Below are positions 1-6,969 of a stretch of DNA of 13,090 bases, piece after piece. The translations under genes and the position numbers were made by a program. Within the stretch, counting starts at the first letter, position 1, and each line of letters opens with the position of its first letter. Origin of the DNA: Pseudomonadota bacterium (GTDB lineage: Bacteria > Bdellovibrionota > Bacteriovoracia > Bacteriovoracales > Bacteriovoracaceae); contig JAEYUK010000303.1 in the NCBI GenBank assembly GCA_023432655.1, forward strand, positions 1-13,090. Reading direction: 5' to 3'. The notes beneath the pieces are model-generated. The model saw only the letters and a program-made list of their open reading frames with translations, was not told where the DNA came from and made no database searches.

Positions 1-210
1 CTCGATAACAACTGCCTGAAGTTTTTTCCCACTTCGGTTGAGTTTAATTTCCTGGTCTTTACAATAAAAACGTATTTTATCACCGGTTTCTTCAAATTCT
101 ACAAAACGTATTTCGCCTGGAAAAATAGTCAGTTCTTTTTGGACAGGATTTTTTGCAATAGCACAACCAATCACTTGAGGGATAAGAAGTGTAAGTAGGA
201 AATTCTTCAT
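1..210 (-). CDS. Predicted lipoprotein, N-terminal 70 residues (3' end outside window)
   Basis: This open frame runs off the left edge, so only the first 70 codons are visible. It starts with Met-Lys-Asn and a hydrophobic stretch, then a lipobox-like VIGC with the cysteine at residue 16. This predicts a lipoprotein exported to the periplasmic face and acylated at that cysteine. The visible mature part reads like a small beta-rich domain and includes a PGEIRFVEF stretch and one further cysteine near residue 49. The ATG at 210 lies one base after the xseA stop, and its ribosome-binding site (AAAGGAG) is formed by the last xseA codons, so it is the last visible gene of the ftsE operon and probably translationally coupled. 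The N-terminal region is reminiscent of the domain before some M23 peptidases, but no catalytic domain is in view, so function is not assigned. Confidence 0.75.
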   Translation of the reverse strand, partial: MKNFLLTLLIPQVIGCAIAKNPVQKELTIFPGEIRFVEFEETGDKIRFYCKDQEIKLNRSGKKLQAVVIE

Positions 211-211
211 A

Positions 212-1480
212 TTACTCCTTTAAAGCGACCCCAGTTCCATCATGGAACTGAATTTCTATCCTGCTGCCAGGATTATTTTTGTCATATGATGATTTGGAAG
301 AAATAACTTCTCCGCCAGATAGTCTAACATAGCTATACCCGCGTCCCAAGACATTGTCTGGATTAAGGGCCTTCAGAACTTGTTCCAATCGTAAAAGCTT
401 CTCACTTCTACGGGTGTTCAAAAGGTCAGTAGAGTGATTAAGTTTTAAAAAGGCTTCATCAATCCTCTGGGTAGCTTCAGGTAATCCCACTAATTCATCA
501 GCACGTTCCTTTAAATGAATGGCACTCAAGCGTTTTTCACCGTCATAAACTCTTTGTTTCATGATGTTTAGAAGTTCGCGCGGATGGAACTTTTGGATCA
601 TGAGCTGAACGTGCTGGTATAACTTAAAAATGTCTGACTTCAAATGAGTCTGACAATAGCGGAGTCTTGAGCTCAACTCGGTCTGGGGCTGAGAAAGAGT
701 TTCGGCCGCAGCTGTGGGAGTTTCTGAGCGGTGGTCGGCCACATAATCGCATAGTGTATAGTCTACCTGATGTCCGACAGCGCTGATCACAGGAATCGGA
801 CATTCAGAAATGGCCCTCACCAGATTTTCGTCATTAAAGGCCCAAAGATCTTCCAGGCTTCCCCCACCTCGGGTTAAAACGATGACGTCCATATCAGGAA
901 CGGCCTGGGCCTTTTTTAAGGCCTTTAAAAGAGAAAGTGGCGCTCCCTCACCCTGTACCAGGGCCGGAACAATCAGAATATCCAACCACAGACTTCTTCT
1001 CTTCATGACATTCAGAAAATCCTGTAAGGCCGCTCCATGCTCCGCTGTGATAACAGCAATCCTTTTCGGAAAAAGAGGAATAGCTTTCTTGATTTCGATA
1101 TCAAAAAGGCCCTCTTGAGAAAGTTTCGCTTTTAGACGTTCATACTGAAGTTTTAGTTGCCCTTCACCGGCCGGAAATATCCGTTTAGCGAGAATCTGAA
1201 AAGATCCTCTTTTTTGATAAACGCTTAATGGCCCAACGATAATAATCTTATCACCGTCTTTTAAATTACGAATTAATGGATTTCTAAGAGCATCCCCTCT
1301 AAATAAAGCGCAGGAAATTAAAGCGTTCTCATCAGAAAGATTGAAATACCAATGACCGGCACCGGACAGAGATAAGTTTGTGACCTCTCCTTGGACCATC
1401 ACTTCCTGAAATTCTTCTTCCAGGAAGTTTTTAATGGTATTGACCAGATCAGAAACGCTGGCCGCATTCATGCCCATCAT
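212..1480 (-). CDS. xseA: Exodeoxyribonuclease VII large subunit
   Basis: This is the large subunit of exonuclease VII, a cytoplasmic nuclease that degrades single-stranded DNA from both ends to oligonucleotides in repair. At 422 residues it is close to family length (E. coli about 456). An N-terminal OB-fold covers roughly residues 8-100. The catalytic region follows, with the conserved GAALQDFLNVMKRR (about 149-162), TRGGGSLEDLWAFND and SAVGHQVDYTLCDYVADHR blocks. The C-terminal part is helical and ends with the family's GRGYSYVR motif. The start ATG overlaps the stop of the upstream protease gene (TAATG), implying translational coupling; Met-2 and Met-4 are alternative starts. The small subunit gene xseB is not in the window and must lie elsewhere. 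Placement inside a division/envelope operon is unusual compared with the common xseA-xseB pairing. Confidence 0.97.
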   Translation of the reverse strand: MMGMNAASVSDLVNTIKNFLEEEFQEVMVQGEVTNLSLSGAGHWYFNLSDENALISCALFRGDALRNPLIRNLKDGDKIIIVGPLSVYQKRGSFQILAKRIFPAGEGQLKLQYERLKAKLSQEGLFDIEIKKAIPLFPKRIAVITAEHGAALQDFLNVMKRRSLWLDILIVPALVQGEGAPLSLLKALKKAQAVPDMDVIVLTRGGGSLEDLWAFNDENLVRAISECPIPVISAVGHQVDYTLCDYVADHRSETPTAAAETLSQPQTELSSRLRYCQTHLKSDIFKLYQHVQLMIQKFHPRELLNIMKQRVYDGEKRLSAIHLKERADELVGLPEATQRIDEAFLKLNHSTDLLNTRRSEKLLRLEQVLKALNPDNVLGRGYSYVRLSGGEVISSKSSYDKNNPGSRIEIQFHDGTGVALKE

Positions 1481-2889
1481 TATTTTTTATCAGCACTCTT
1501 GGATGATTCTAGAATATTAAACCCTTGGAGATAACGTACGGCCTGAAGAACTTGATAATCTTCAGAAGGTGCATAGGCCTTGAAAATCTCATCTTCTTTA
1601 TCTTTTGAGGTTTTTTTACTTTCCGACTTACGAGAAGCAATTTCACTTGCCCGTTTGGCCCTTTCTTTACGTTCAGTTTCTTCACGTAAGACTTTCTCTT
1701 CAGGCGTTTCAATTGTTGCAGTTAAATGGCCCTTAAGATCTTTTTCGCGAATATAACGGTCATCCTTCAAAAGCTTCTCGAAATCAGCTTGATTCATTTC
1801 TTCGATCTGAACATCCGGTTTAATACCTAATGCCTGAATTTTTCTGTTATGCGGAGTCATGTACTGAGCGATCGTTAATTTAACCCCAGTGTTTTTATCA
1901 AGCTGAGCGACCGTTTGAACTGAGCCTTTACCAAAAGACTGAGAGCCCATAATAATGGCCCGTTTATAATCCTGGAGAGCTCCCGCTACAATTTCTGATG
2001 CTGAAGCAGAGGCTCCGTTAATTAAAACGGCCATCGGAGTTTCAAGGTCTTTATAACCAGATTTTTTCACATATCGAATGTCTTTATTGTGAGCATCACG
2101 GGCTTCCGTACTGACAACGATTCCTTCTTTTAAGAAAAGTGAGGATACGTCCACCGCCTGATCCAAAAGGCCCCCTGGATTAGAGCGAAGATCTAAAACG
2201 ATACCATGGAGACCGTCTTTGGCTTTTTTCTTTATTTGCTTTAAAGCGTCTTCAATGGATTCGGCGGACCGCTTTTGAAACTGTGTTAAACGGATGTAAG
2301 CATAACGGTCTTCAATAAGTTCAAACTTCACTGGTTTAATTTTGATGATTTCTCGGGTGAGATTAAAGTGCTTAATCCCTTCTTCCCCATCTCTTACGAT
2401 ACCAAGATGTATTTTATCTCCGACTTTTCCGCGCATTTTTTCAATCGCCTGCTCAAGAGTCATTCCTACAATCGGCTCATGGTTTATCTCTACCATTTTA
2501 TCTTTGGGCTTAATTCCAGCGCGAAAAGCCGGTGTGTCGTCAATCGGAGTAATAATATAAATGACTCCCTCTTTTTGGGTGACTTCCAGTCCTAGCCCTC
2601 CAAACTCACCAGCGGTATCGTTTTGCATTTTTTCAAAATACTCTTTATTCAAGAAGGCGGAATGAGGATCCAAAGTTTCCATCATGCCTTTAAGTGCACC
2701 CTCAATGAGTTTCTCGGTGCTCACAGGACGATAATACTGGGTTTCAACCAGATGAAGAACCTTATTAAAAAGCTCCAGCTGCTCAAAACGAGATCGATTT
2801 TCAGTTATTTTAGGTGCTGATTTTTCTCTGGCCTGTACTGGCGAAAGAACAAATAAAGAAAGTAATGCTAACGTTCCAAGACGGGACAT
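1480..2889 (-). CDS. ctpA: Carboxy-terminal processing protease (S41A, PDZ-containing)
   Basis: A periplasmic serine protease of the Ctp family, which cleaves protein C-termini. Residues 1-20 form a signal peptide (hydrophobic core, then PVQA). An N-terminal helical region is followed by a PDZ domain at about 90-175, then the S41 core with RSNPGG (235-240) and the catalytic block starting NGASASASEI at 291. By alignment with E. coli Prc the nucleophile is Ser296, the general base Lys321 (25 residues on) and the supporting Gln325 (Lys+4), all present, so it should be active. A charged Lys/Glu/Arg-rich tail of about 40 residues (395-432) precedes the C-terminus. The ATG has a strong AGGAG 7 bases upstream. 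It lies 29 nt after envC and overlaps xseA by one base. Ctp genes next to envC are common in proteobacteria, and substrates may include peptidoglycan hydrolases or lipoproteins; the substrate here is inferred only. Confidence 0.94.
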   Translation of the reverse strand: MSRLGTLALLSLFVLSPVQAREKSAPKITENRSRFEQLELFNKVLHLVETQYYRPVSTEKLIEGALKGMMETLDPHSAFLNKEYFEKMQNDTAGEFGGLGLEVTQKEGVIYIITPIDDTPAFRAGIKPKDKMVEINHEPIVGMTLEQAIEKMRGKVGDKIHLGIVRDGEEGIKHFNLTREIIKIKPVKFELIEDRYAYIRLTQFQKRSAESIEDALKQIKKKAKDGLHGIVLDLRSNPGGLLDQAVDVSSLFLKEGIVVSTEARDAHNKDIRYVKKSGYKDLETPMAVLINGASASASEIVAGALQDYKRAIIMGSQSFGKGSVQTVAQLDKNTGVKLTIAQYMTPHNRKIQALGIKPDVQIEEMNQADFEKLLKDDRYIREKDLKGHLTATIETPEEKVLREETERKERAKRASEIASRKSESKKTSKDKEDEIFKAYAPSEDYQVLQAVRYLQGFNILESSKSADKK

Positions 2890-2918
2890 TGAGTGCTCCT
2901 AAGAGATGAGTGATCGTC

Positions 2919-3926
2919 TTAGATTTTACTCACTCCATTCTGGTCTAACCACAAAATTGTGTTTTGAGCTGTGTTTTTCTTTCTGACTTCGAAATACAGG
3001 TTTTGTGCTTCTTTTGAATCATTAATTGTGTAAGCAAGGACATCACCATCGCTGACTAAATCATTCTTTTTAACCCGAATATTCATTTTTCCCAAAAGCA
3101 CTGTTCTGATCTCTTCACCGTGATCAATCAGTACCACCTGACCGTAGGAAGATAAATCTCCGGCAAAAACAATCTTTCCGGACCCTACTGCTTTTACCGG
3201 TTGTGTTGCCTGATACTTGAAAGTGACTCCTTTAGGACTTGAAGTAAAACTTAAGTAATCGTCCACGGGTCTTCCGAAATAGCGATCAGGTTTAGTCACT
3301 ACAACAGGTGCCCGACTAAGTTCTTTTTTTACCTTGGCAATTCGAGTGGTAAGTTTTTGAGACTGAACTGTTTTTTCGAGTTTTTTCTTTTCATCGACTT
3401 TGGCCAGATAACTATCCATCGTCGCTTTTTTGCGGACTTCAAGCTCTTTGATAACTTCTCCTAGCTCCTCTTCGTTTTTCCTGAGGGCCAGTAGTTTTTC
3501 ATCAAACTCGGAGACTTTCTTATCAAAGCTTGCTAGTTCTGATTCTGTTTGAAGAAGTTTAATCTGTGCTTTCTTTAAAAGCTCTAGATGAACTTTTCTT
3601 TGCCATAATTCTGTAGATTCGCTCTCACTCTCCAAAAGATAACTTTGAAGAATCCTTCTATTTTCCACTTGAGCTTTTTGGAGCTCATTCTTTTTCTTTT
3701 TGAGCTCATCCCGATAAAGCTTCACATCGGATTCAAACTGCTTAATCTGATTCAGACTGGTAACGTAAAGGTCATTTTTGTTGGCGATTTCTTTTTCCAA
3801 TGTAGAAAGCCGCGCTCCCATCTGCATGACTTCACTACGGTAACGGGCAAGCTCATCCACCGGTTTTCTAACTGCACCTGATGCTCCGTAAGACAGTAGT
3901 AAAAAAAGAATGAGGCCCTTTTTCAT
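2919..3926 (-). CDS. envC: EnvC-like murein hydrolase activator (degenerate LytM)
   Basis: A periplasmic partner of FtsEX that activates cell-separation amidases. I choose the ATG at 3926 (335 residues) because it overlaps the ftsX stop as ATGA and opens directly with a signal peptide (MKKGLILFLLLSYGASG). The longer frame from 3968 would add 14 hydrophilic residues before it. Residues about 22-205 are a long Lys/Glu-rich coiled coil, as in EnvC. Residues about 215-330 are a LytM/M23 fold: AVGSGKIVFAG, SYGQVVLIDHG and NLYFEVRKK align with E. coli EnvC. The zinc ligands of active M23 enzymes are missing: the first His/Asp pair is replaced around GVTF (233-236) and the HxH motif by the NLYFEV stretch. 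It should therefore be a non-catalytic activator. Position after ftsE-ftsX fits the known FtsEX-EnvC partnership. Confidence 0.92.
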   Translation of the reverse strand: MKKGLILFLLLSYGASGAVRKPVDELARYRSEVMQMGARLSTLEKEIANKNDLYVTSLNQIKQFESDVKLYRDELKKKKNELQKAQVENRRILQSYLLESESESTELWQRKVHLELLKKAQIKLLQTESELASFDKKVSEFDEKLLALRKNEEELGEVIKELEVRKKATMDSYLAKVDEKKKLEKTVQSQKLTTRIAKVKKELSRAPVVVTKPDRYFGRPVDDYLSFTSSPKGVTFKYQATQPVKAVGSGKIVFAGDLSSYGQVVLIDHGEEIRTVLLGKMNIRVKKNDLVSDGDVLAYTINDSKEAQNLYFEVRKKNTAQNTILWLDQNGVSKI

Positions 3927-4723
3927 AAGGTTGGCTTCCATCTCCACTCTTGCATTGAAAATGTCCAAAACACTGAAAAAACCATAAGGAGAATGACTGA
4001 ATCAAAAAACTTCAGAGTTCCATTCCAAATCCCCACCGCCGTGAAAAGAACAAAAACTACAGAAAGGCCTGTGGCTATGCTTTTAGCTGCAACCAGTTTT
4101 TTACGCTGGAACTTTTCAATAATATAAGAGCGAGAACGGAAAACATCATAACATAGCCAATAAGAGACAACCCACAAAAGGGCCAAAACACCGATGACTC
4201 CCCAATCACCTGCCTTAGCAAGAAAAGTGTAGAAAGGATGTGCCTTCATAACACTTGTGACTTCAGGAAATTTCACATCAGTAGCAGAGACATGGTCCTT
4301 GCCTCCCATTTTTACGACTTGATTACGAACAAAATTAAGGCTCTCTACCGAAAGAGATGGATTCATCACAATTCGGAGTGATTTAAAGTTTAATAGATCT
4401 GAATTAATGTTGTAACCAGGACCAAGCTCTCCCATCAGTGCTGAGAGCTTTGATCGACTGCGATCGGTTTCTGTATCGTCGATGTTAATCACTCCTGGAA
4501 GCTTCAAAAGAACATTTCTTACTTTCTCAGCGTCTACTGATCCGTCTAAGACGGCCACGAAGTACGGATTAACCATCTTCTCAGGGGAAACCTTTTCAAT
4601 CGTTCCAGCGATCCATGACCGATGGGTAAGCCCCATCGCCAGGAGACAGGAAAAGAAGAGAAAGCTCATTCCACGGATCGGTGATTCACCGATCGATTTA
4701 AAAAATTCTTTTAAATAAAACAT
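3923..4723 (-). CDS. ftsX: Cell division protein FtsX (ABC-type permease-like)
   Basis: Inner-membrane partner of FtsE that couples cytoplasmic ATP use to EnvC in the periplasm. The 266-residue protein has the FtsX layout: a short cytoplasmic N-terminus, TM1 at about 18-32, a periplasmic domain at about 34-170, then three TM helices at about 175-194, 211-231 and 239-257. The periplasmic part has the family's PGVINIDD-type segment (about 76-83). It is shorter than E. coli FtsX (352 residues), mainly because the long N-terminal cytoplasmic arm is absent. The ATG at 4723 lies inside the end of ftsE (13-nt overlap), with AGGA about 8 bases upstream. Its TGA stop overlaps the envC ATG. These overlaps indicate coordinated synthesis of FtsE, FtsX and EnvC. 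Confidence 0.93.
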   Translation of the reverse strand: MFYLKEFFKSIGESPIRGMSFLFFSCLLAMGLTHRSWIAGTIEKVSPEKMVNPYFVAVLDGSVDAEKVRNVLLKLPGVINIDDTETDRSRSKLSALMGELGPGYNINSDLLNFKSLRIVMNPSLSVESLNFVRNQVVKMGGKDHVSATDVKFPEVTSVMKAHPFYTFLAKAGDWGVIGVLALLWVVSYWLCYDVFRSRSYIIEKFQRKKLVAAKSIATGLSVVFVLFTAVGIWNGTLKFFDSVILLMVFSVFWTFSMQEWRWKPTL

Positions 4724-5421
4724 GCATGTCCTGAATAAACTAAACGTCCGCCATCCAGATGAGCAATCTTACCGGGAAACTGTTTTATAAGTTCCTTGTT
4801 ATGGGTGGCCCATACTAAGGTCAGACCTTTTTTATGATTGAAGTGGTTTAAAACCTCAAATAAACGATACGAGTTTTCTTTATCCAGAGAACTAGTAGGC
4901 TCGTCTGCCAGGAGTGCCGTGGGCTTACAAAGAAGAGCTCTCAGCATCGCTACTTTTTGTTTAAAACCGCCATTACAGTCTTCCACTTTCCTACTCAAAT
5001 GATCCTGGATTTTTAGGTGACGTGCCAGCTCTTCCATTTCACGGTGGAATTCATTTTTTGAATTGTAGATAGAAGCATCGTAGGCCATCCATAAATTATC
5101 TTCACAGGATTTTTTTTGAATTAATCTCAAGTCCTGGAAAACAGTGGAAACAAAATGCTTAGAATTTCGTTCTTGAGGCAAGATCGCTTTTCCGCTGGTA
5201 GGTAGCAAATGTCCACCAAGCACACTTAAAAGCGATGTCTTTCCGGCACCAGATGGTCCAGTCACAAACAATATTTCACCTGGATAAATTGTTAATTGAA
5301 CAGACTTCAGTGCTTTGACTGAACCGTATTCAACCGACAAATTGTCGAGATGAAACAAATAGTTTTGATTAGTTGAACCTTGGGAGGTTCGGCCTTGTTG
5401 TGGAAGACGACCGGTTAACAT
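4711..5421 (-). CDS. ftsE: Cell division ATP-binding protein FtsE (altered signature motif)
   Basis: Cytoplasmic ABC ATPase that pairs with FtsX at the divisome. Length is 236 residues. Visible motifs are Walker A GPSGAGKT (55-62), Q-loop VFQD with Gln96, Walker B ALLADEP with Asp173 and Glu174, D-loop SSLD and the switch His207 in WATH. The usual LSGGEQQR signature is replaced by CNGGFKQK (149-156), so the serine that contacts the gamma-phosphate is Asn150. The first 20 residues extend past the normal FtsE start. A TTG at 5358 would give a more typical N-terminus but lacks a good ribosome-binding site, so I keep the ATG at 5421. It is the first gene of the operon, with a candidate promoter upstream. 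The neighbours ftsX and envC make FtsE more likely than another small ABC protein (e.g. LolD). Confidence 0.9.
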   Translation of the reverse strand: MLTGRLPQQGRTSQGSTNQNYLFHLDNLSVEYGSVKALKSVQLTIYPGEILFVTGPSGAGKTSLLSVLGGHLLPTSGKAILPQERNSKHFVSTVFQDLRLIQKKSCEDNLWMAYDASIYNSKNEFHREMEELARHLKIQDHLSRKVEDCNGGFKQKVAMLRALLCKPTALLADEPTSSLDKENSYRLFEVLNHFNHKKGLTLVWATHNKELIKQFPGKIAHLDGGRLVYSGHACFI

Positions 5422-5619
5422 CCGTGAAACCTGCCTGATACTTTACGGGTCCCCTCATGGCACCCATCTAACGTTATGCAAACATTGTACCGATTTTTAG
5501 TCAGGAAAGTAAAGTTGAAGCTCAGCGCGAAATACCGTACTAAAACCATTTAGTATTTATTTTTAAAAAGTGTGATTTATATCATTCATTTTATTTCGAT
5601 TCATGACGTTAATTAAGTC
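5422..5619. other. Divergent intergenic region between ftsE and the PAS sensor gene
   Basis: 198 nt separates the two divergent starts. It holds the candidate ftsE promoter on the minus strand, an AT-rich stretch (about 5541-5600) likely to serve the plus-strand gene, and an inverted repeat at its right end. I could not find a convincing -35/-10 pair or a sigma-54 -24/-12 element for the plus-strand gene. Confidence 0.6.
5484..5513 (-). promoter_or_regulatory. Candidate sigma-70 promoter for the ftsE operon
   Basis: On the minus strand TTTACT (5508-5513) and TACAAT (5484-5489) are spaced by 18 bases. This matches the -35 consensus at 4 of 6 and the -10 at 5 of 6. Transcription would start near 5477, leaving a leader of about 55 nt. 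That leader contains a small imperfect hairpin between 5447 and 5465 (GGGT/ACCC arms, inner CC/GG). Assigned by motif only. Confidence 0.45.
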
Positions 5620-5623
5620 ATGA
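5601..5623. repeat. Inverted repeat overlapping the PAS gene start codon
   Basis: Perfect 7-bp arms TCATGAC (5601-5607) and GTCATGA (5617-5623) flank a 9-base AT-rich spacer. The right arm contains the ATG at 5620. Either a repressor site or an RNA hairpin masking the start is possible. The left arm also contains an ATG (5603) opening a six-codon frame (MTLIKS) whose TGA overlaps the main ATG as ATGA. Confidence 0.55.
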
Positions 5624-6969
5624 AAAAACCAACACCAAAAAATGAAGAATCACCCTTCAAGTTCGATGAATTATTCTTTTCTACTACTGATAAAAGGGGG
5701 GTCATAGAATACGGCAACAGCGTCTTTGTGAGAGTCAGTGGCCACCCGGAAGAAGCCTTAATCGGGGCCCCTCACAACATTATCCGGCATCCCGACATGC
5801 CTCGCTCCGTATTCAAAGTGTTCTGGGACTTCCTGAATGCTAATAAACCCATTGGGGCCTATGTAAAAAACATGGCTGCTGATGGACGTTATTACTGGGT
5901 TTTCGCTTTTGCTTTTCCGGTCCAGGGCGGATACCTTTCCATTCGCTTCAAACCTTCATCTCCTCTTTTTGAAACAGTTAAAAAAATCTACGAGGAAGTT
6001 TTAAAAAAAGAAAAACAAACTTCCATGGAAGAAGCTCAAAAGTACCTACTGAATATTTTAAGTGAAAATGGCTTCGAAGATTATGCCGATTTTATGGTTA
6101 CTGCGGCCATTTCTGAGCTACAGGCTCGAGATGCTCAACTCCAAAAGACTGATGGCCATAGGTCATTCAGTAATTCAGTGTTGTCTCGAATTTCTGAAAT
6201 CAGTGAAGAGTCAAATAGAGTTCTGGATGTAAACTTTGCCAAGGCTCCCAATTTTGATAAAGGCAGCCAAACCTTCAAAAAGAACCTAAACCTTTTAAGA
6301 GATGAATTTCAAAAGTTGAAGTTTCTTTCAGTGAACATGAATATTCTCGCGGTAAATTACGGCGAAAGTGCAGCCACGCTTTCAGTTATATCTGAAGAAT
6401 TCTCGAAACTCGCGACTCAAATTGAAATTCAGGTAAAGACCTTCACTCAATTCACACAAAGCCTTACAGAAGCCATCAAGAAATGCTCTGAGATTCTGGC
6501 CGCTTTAAAGACCCAGATGAATATGGTGGATTTCTTCGTGAAGGAATCCATCGACAATATGGATAAAGTTGAGAATGCCTTTGATGGGATGATTCGAAAT
6601 AAAGATATGTTCACAAACCTCTTCAAACAATCCATCAGTCAACTTGACCGCGAAATGTCGAGACTTGAAATAGAAATGCTTCAAATTCACGAACAAATTG
6701 GTGGAATTAAAAAGCTGGTTCGAACTCTGGAAATTATTAAGCAAACAGGTGCCATTGAGTCTTCAAGACAGGATGATATAAAAACATCCTTCAATGTCTA
6801 TCTGCAGGAGATGACTAGTTTCCTGGAGCTCCTTCGTCATTCAATCAACGAAATGGCCCAGCAACAAACGATTCTTACCCAAGAAACAAAAGACATCAGA
6901 GAATCATCTGACGGCATCAAAAATAATGTCAGTGAAATTTTCTCGATGGCCTTAAAAGGCGCAGCTTAG
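5620..6969 (+). CDS. Aer-like PAS sensor with degenerate chemoreceptor-like helical domain
   Basis: A 449-residue soluble protein with no signal peptide or TM segment. Residues about 15-112 are a PAS domain very close to that of the aerotaxis receptor Aer: STTD, VSGHPEEAL, NIIRHPDMP (53-61) and YYWV (91-94). Arg56, His57 and Asp59 match Aer residues implicated in FAD binding, so a redox flavin sensor is likely. From about 190 on the protein is long helical coiled coil. Residues 241-265 (NILAVN ... EEFSKLA) align with the chemoreceptor hairpin tip (NLLALN ... DEVRKLA) but are seven residues shorter and lack the conserved EAARAGEQGRG core that contacts CheA/CheW. HAMP is absent. It may signal by a route other than the standard chemotaxis complex, or to an atypical partner. 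No strong ribosome-binding site is seen; the start overlaps an inverted repeat. It is the only plus-strand gene and ends overlapping its convergent neighbour. Confidence 0.85.
   Translation: MKKPTPKNEESPFKFDELFFSTTDKRGVIEYGNSVFVRVSGHPEEALIGAPHNIIRHPDMPRSVFKVFWDFLNANKPIGAYVKNMAADGRYYWVFAFAFPVQGGYLSIRFKPSSPLFETVKKIYEEVLKKEKQTSMEEAQKYLLNILSENGFEDYADFMVTAAISELQARDAQLQKTDGHRSFSNSVLSRISEISEESNRVLDVNFAKAPNFDKGSQTFKKNLNLLRDEFQKLKFLSVNMNILAVNYGESAATLSVISEEFSKLATQIEIQVKTFTQFTQSLTEAIKKCSEILAALKTQMNMVDFFVKESIDNMDKVENAFDGMIRNKDMFTNLFKQSISQLDREMSRLEIEMLQIHEQIGGIKKLVRTLEIIKQTGAIESSRQDDIKTSFNVYLQEMTSFLELLRHSINEMAQQQTILTQETKDIRESSDGIKNNVSEIFSMALKGAA

Noticed and set aside
810..1118. 102-codon plus-strand frame opposite xseA
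   Set aside because: It lies wholly within the conserved xseA catalytic region on the other strand, has no family resemblance and no ribosome-binding site.
2887..2902. Identical AGGAGCACT ribosome-binding contexts before ctpA and before the 70-aa gene (8663-8675)
   Set aside because: Nine shared bases built around a consensus AGGAG are easily coincidental; no evidence of a shared control element.
3927..3968. Longer EnvC frame with 14 extra N-terminal residues
   Set aside because: It would place a charged segment before a clear signal peptide, whereas the ATG at 3926 gives a clean signal peptide and an ATGA overlap with ftsX.
5369..5467. 32-codon minus-strand leader frame (starts MGAMRG) overlapping the ftsE start in another frame
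   Set aside because: No ribosome-binding site and no recognisable product; could bear on the ftsE N-terminal extension but unsupported.
5458..5480. TGGCAC followed by TGCA, suggesting a sigma-54 promoter
   Set aside because: The GG and GC elements are not 10 bases apart as required; position 5471-5472 reads AC.
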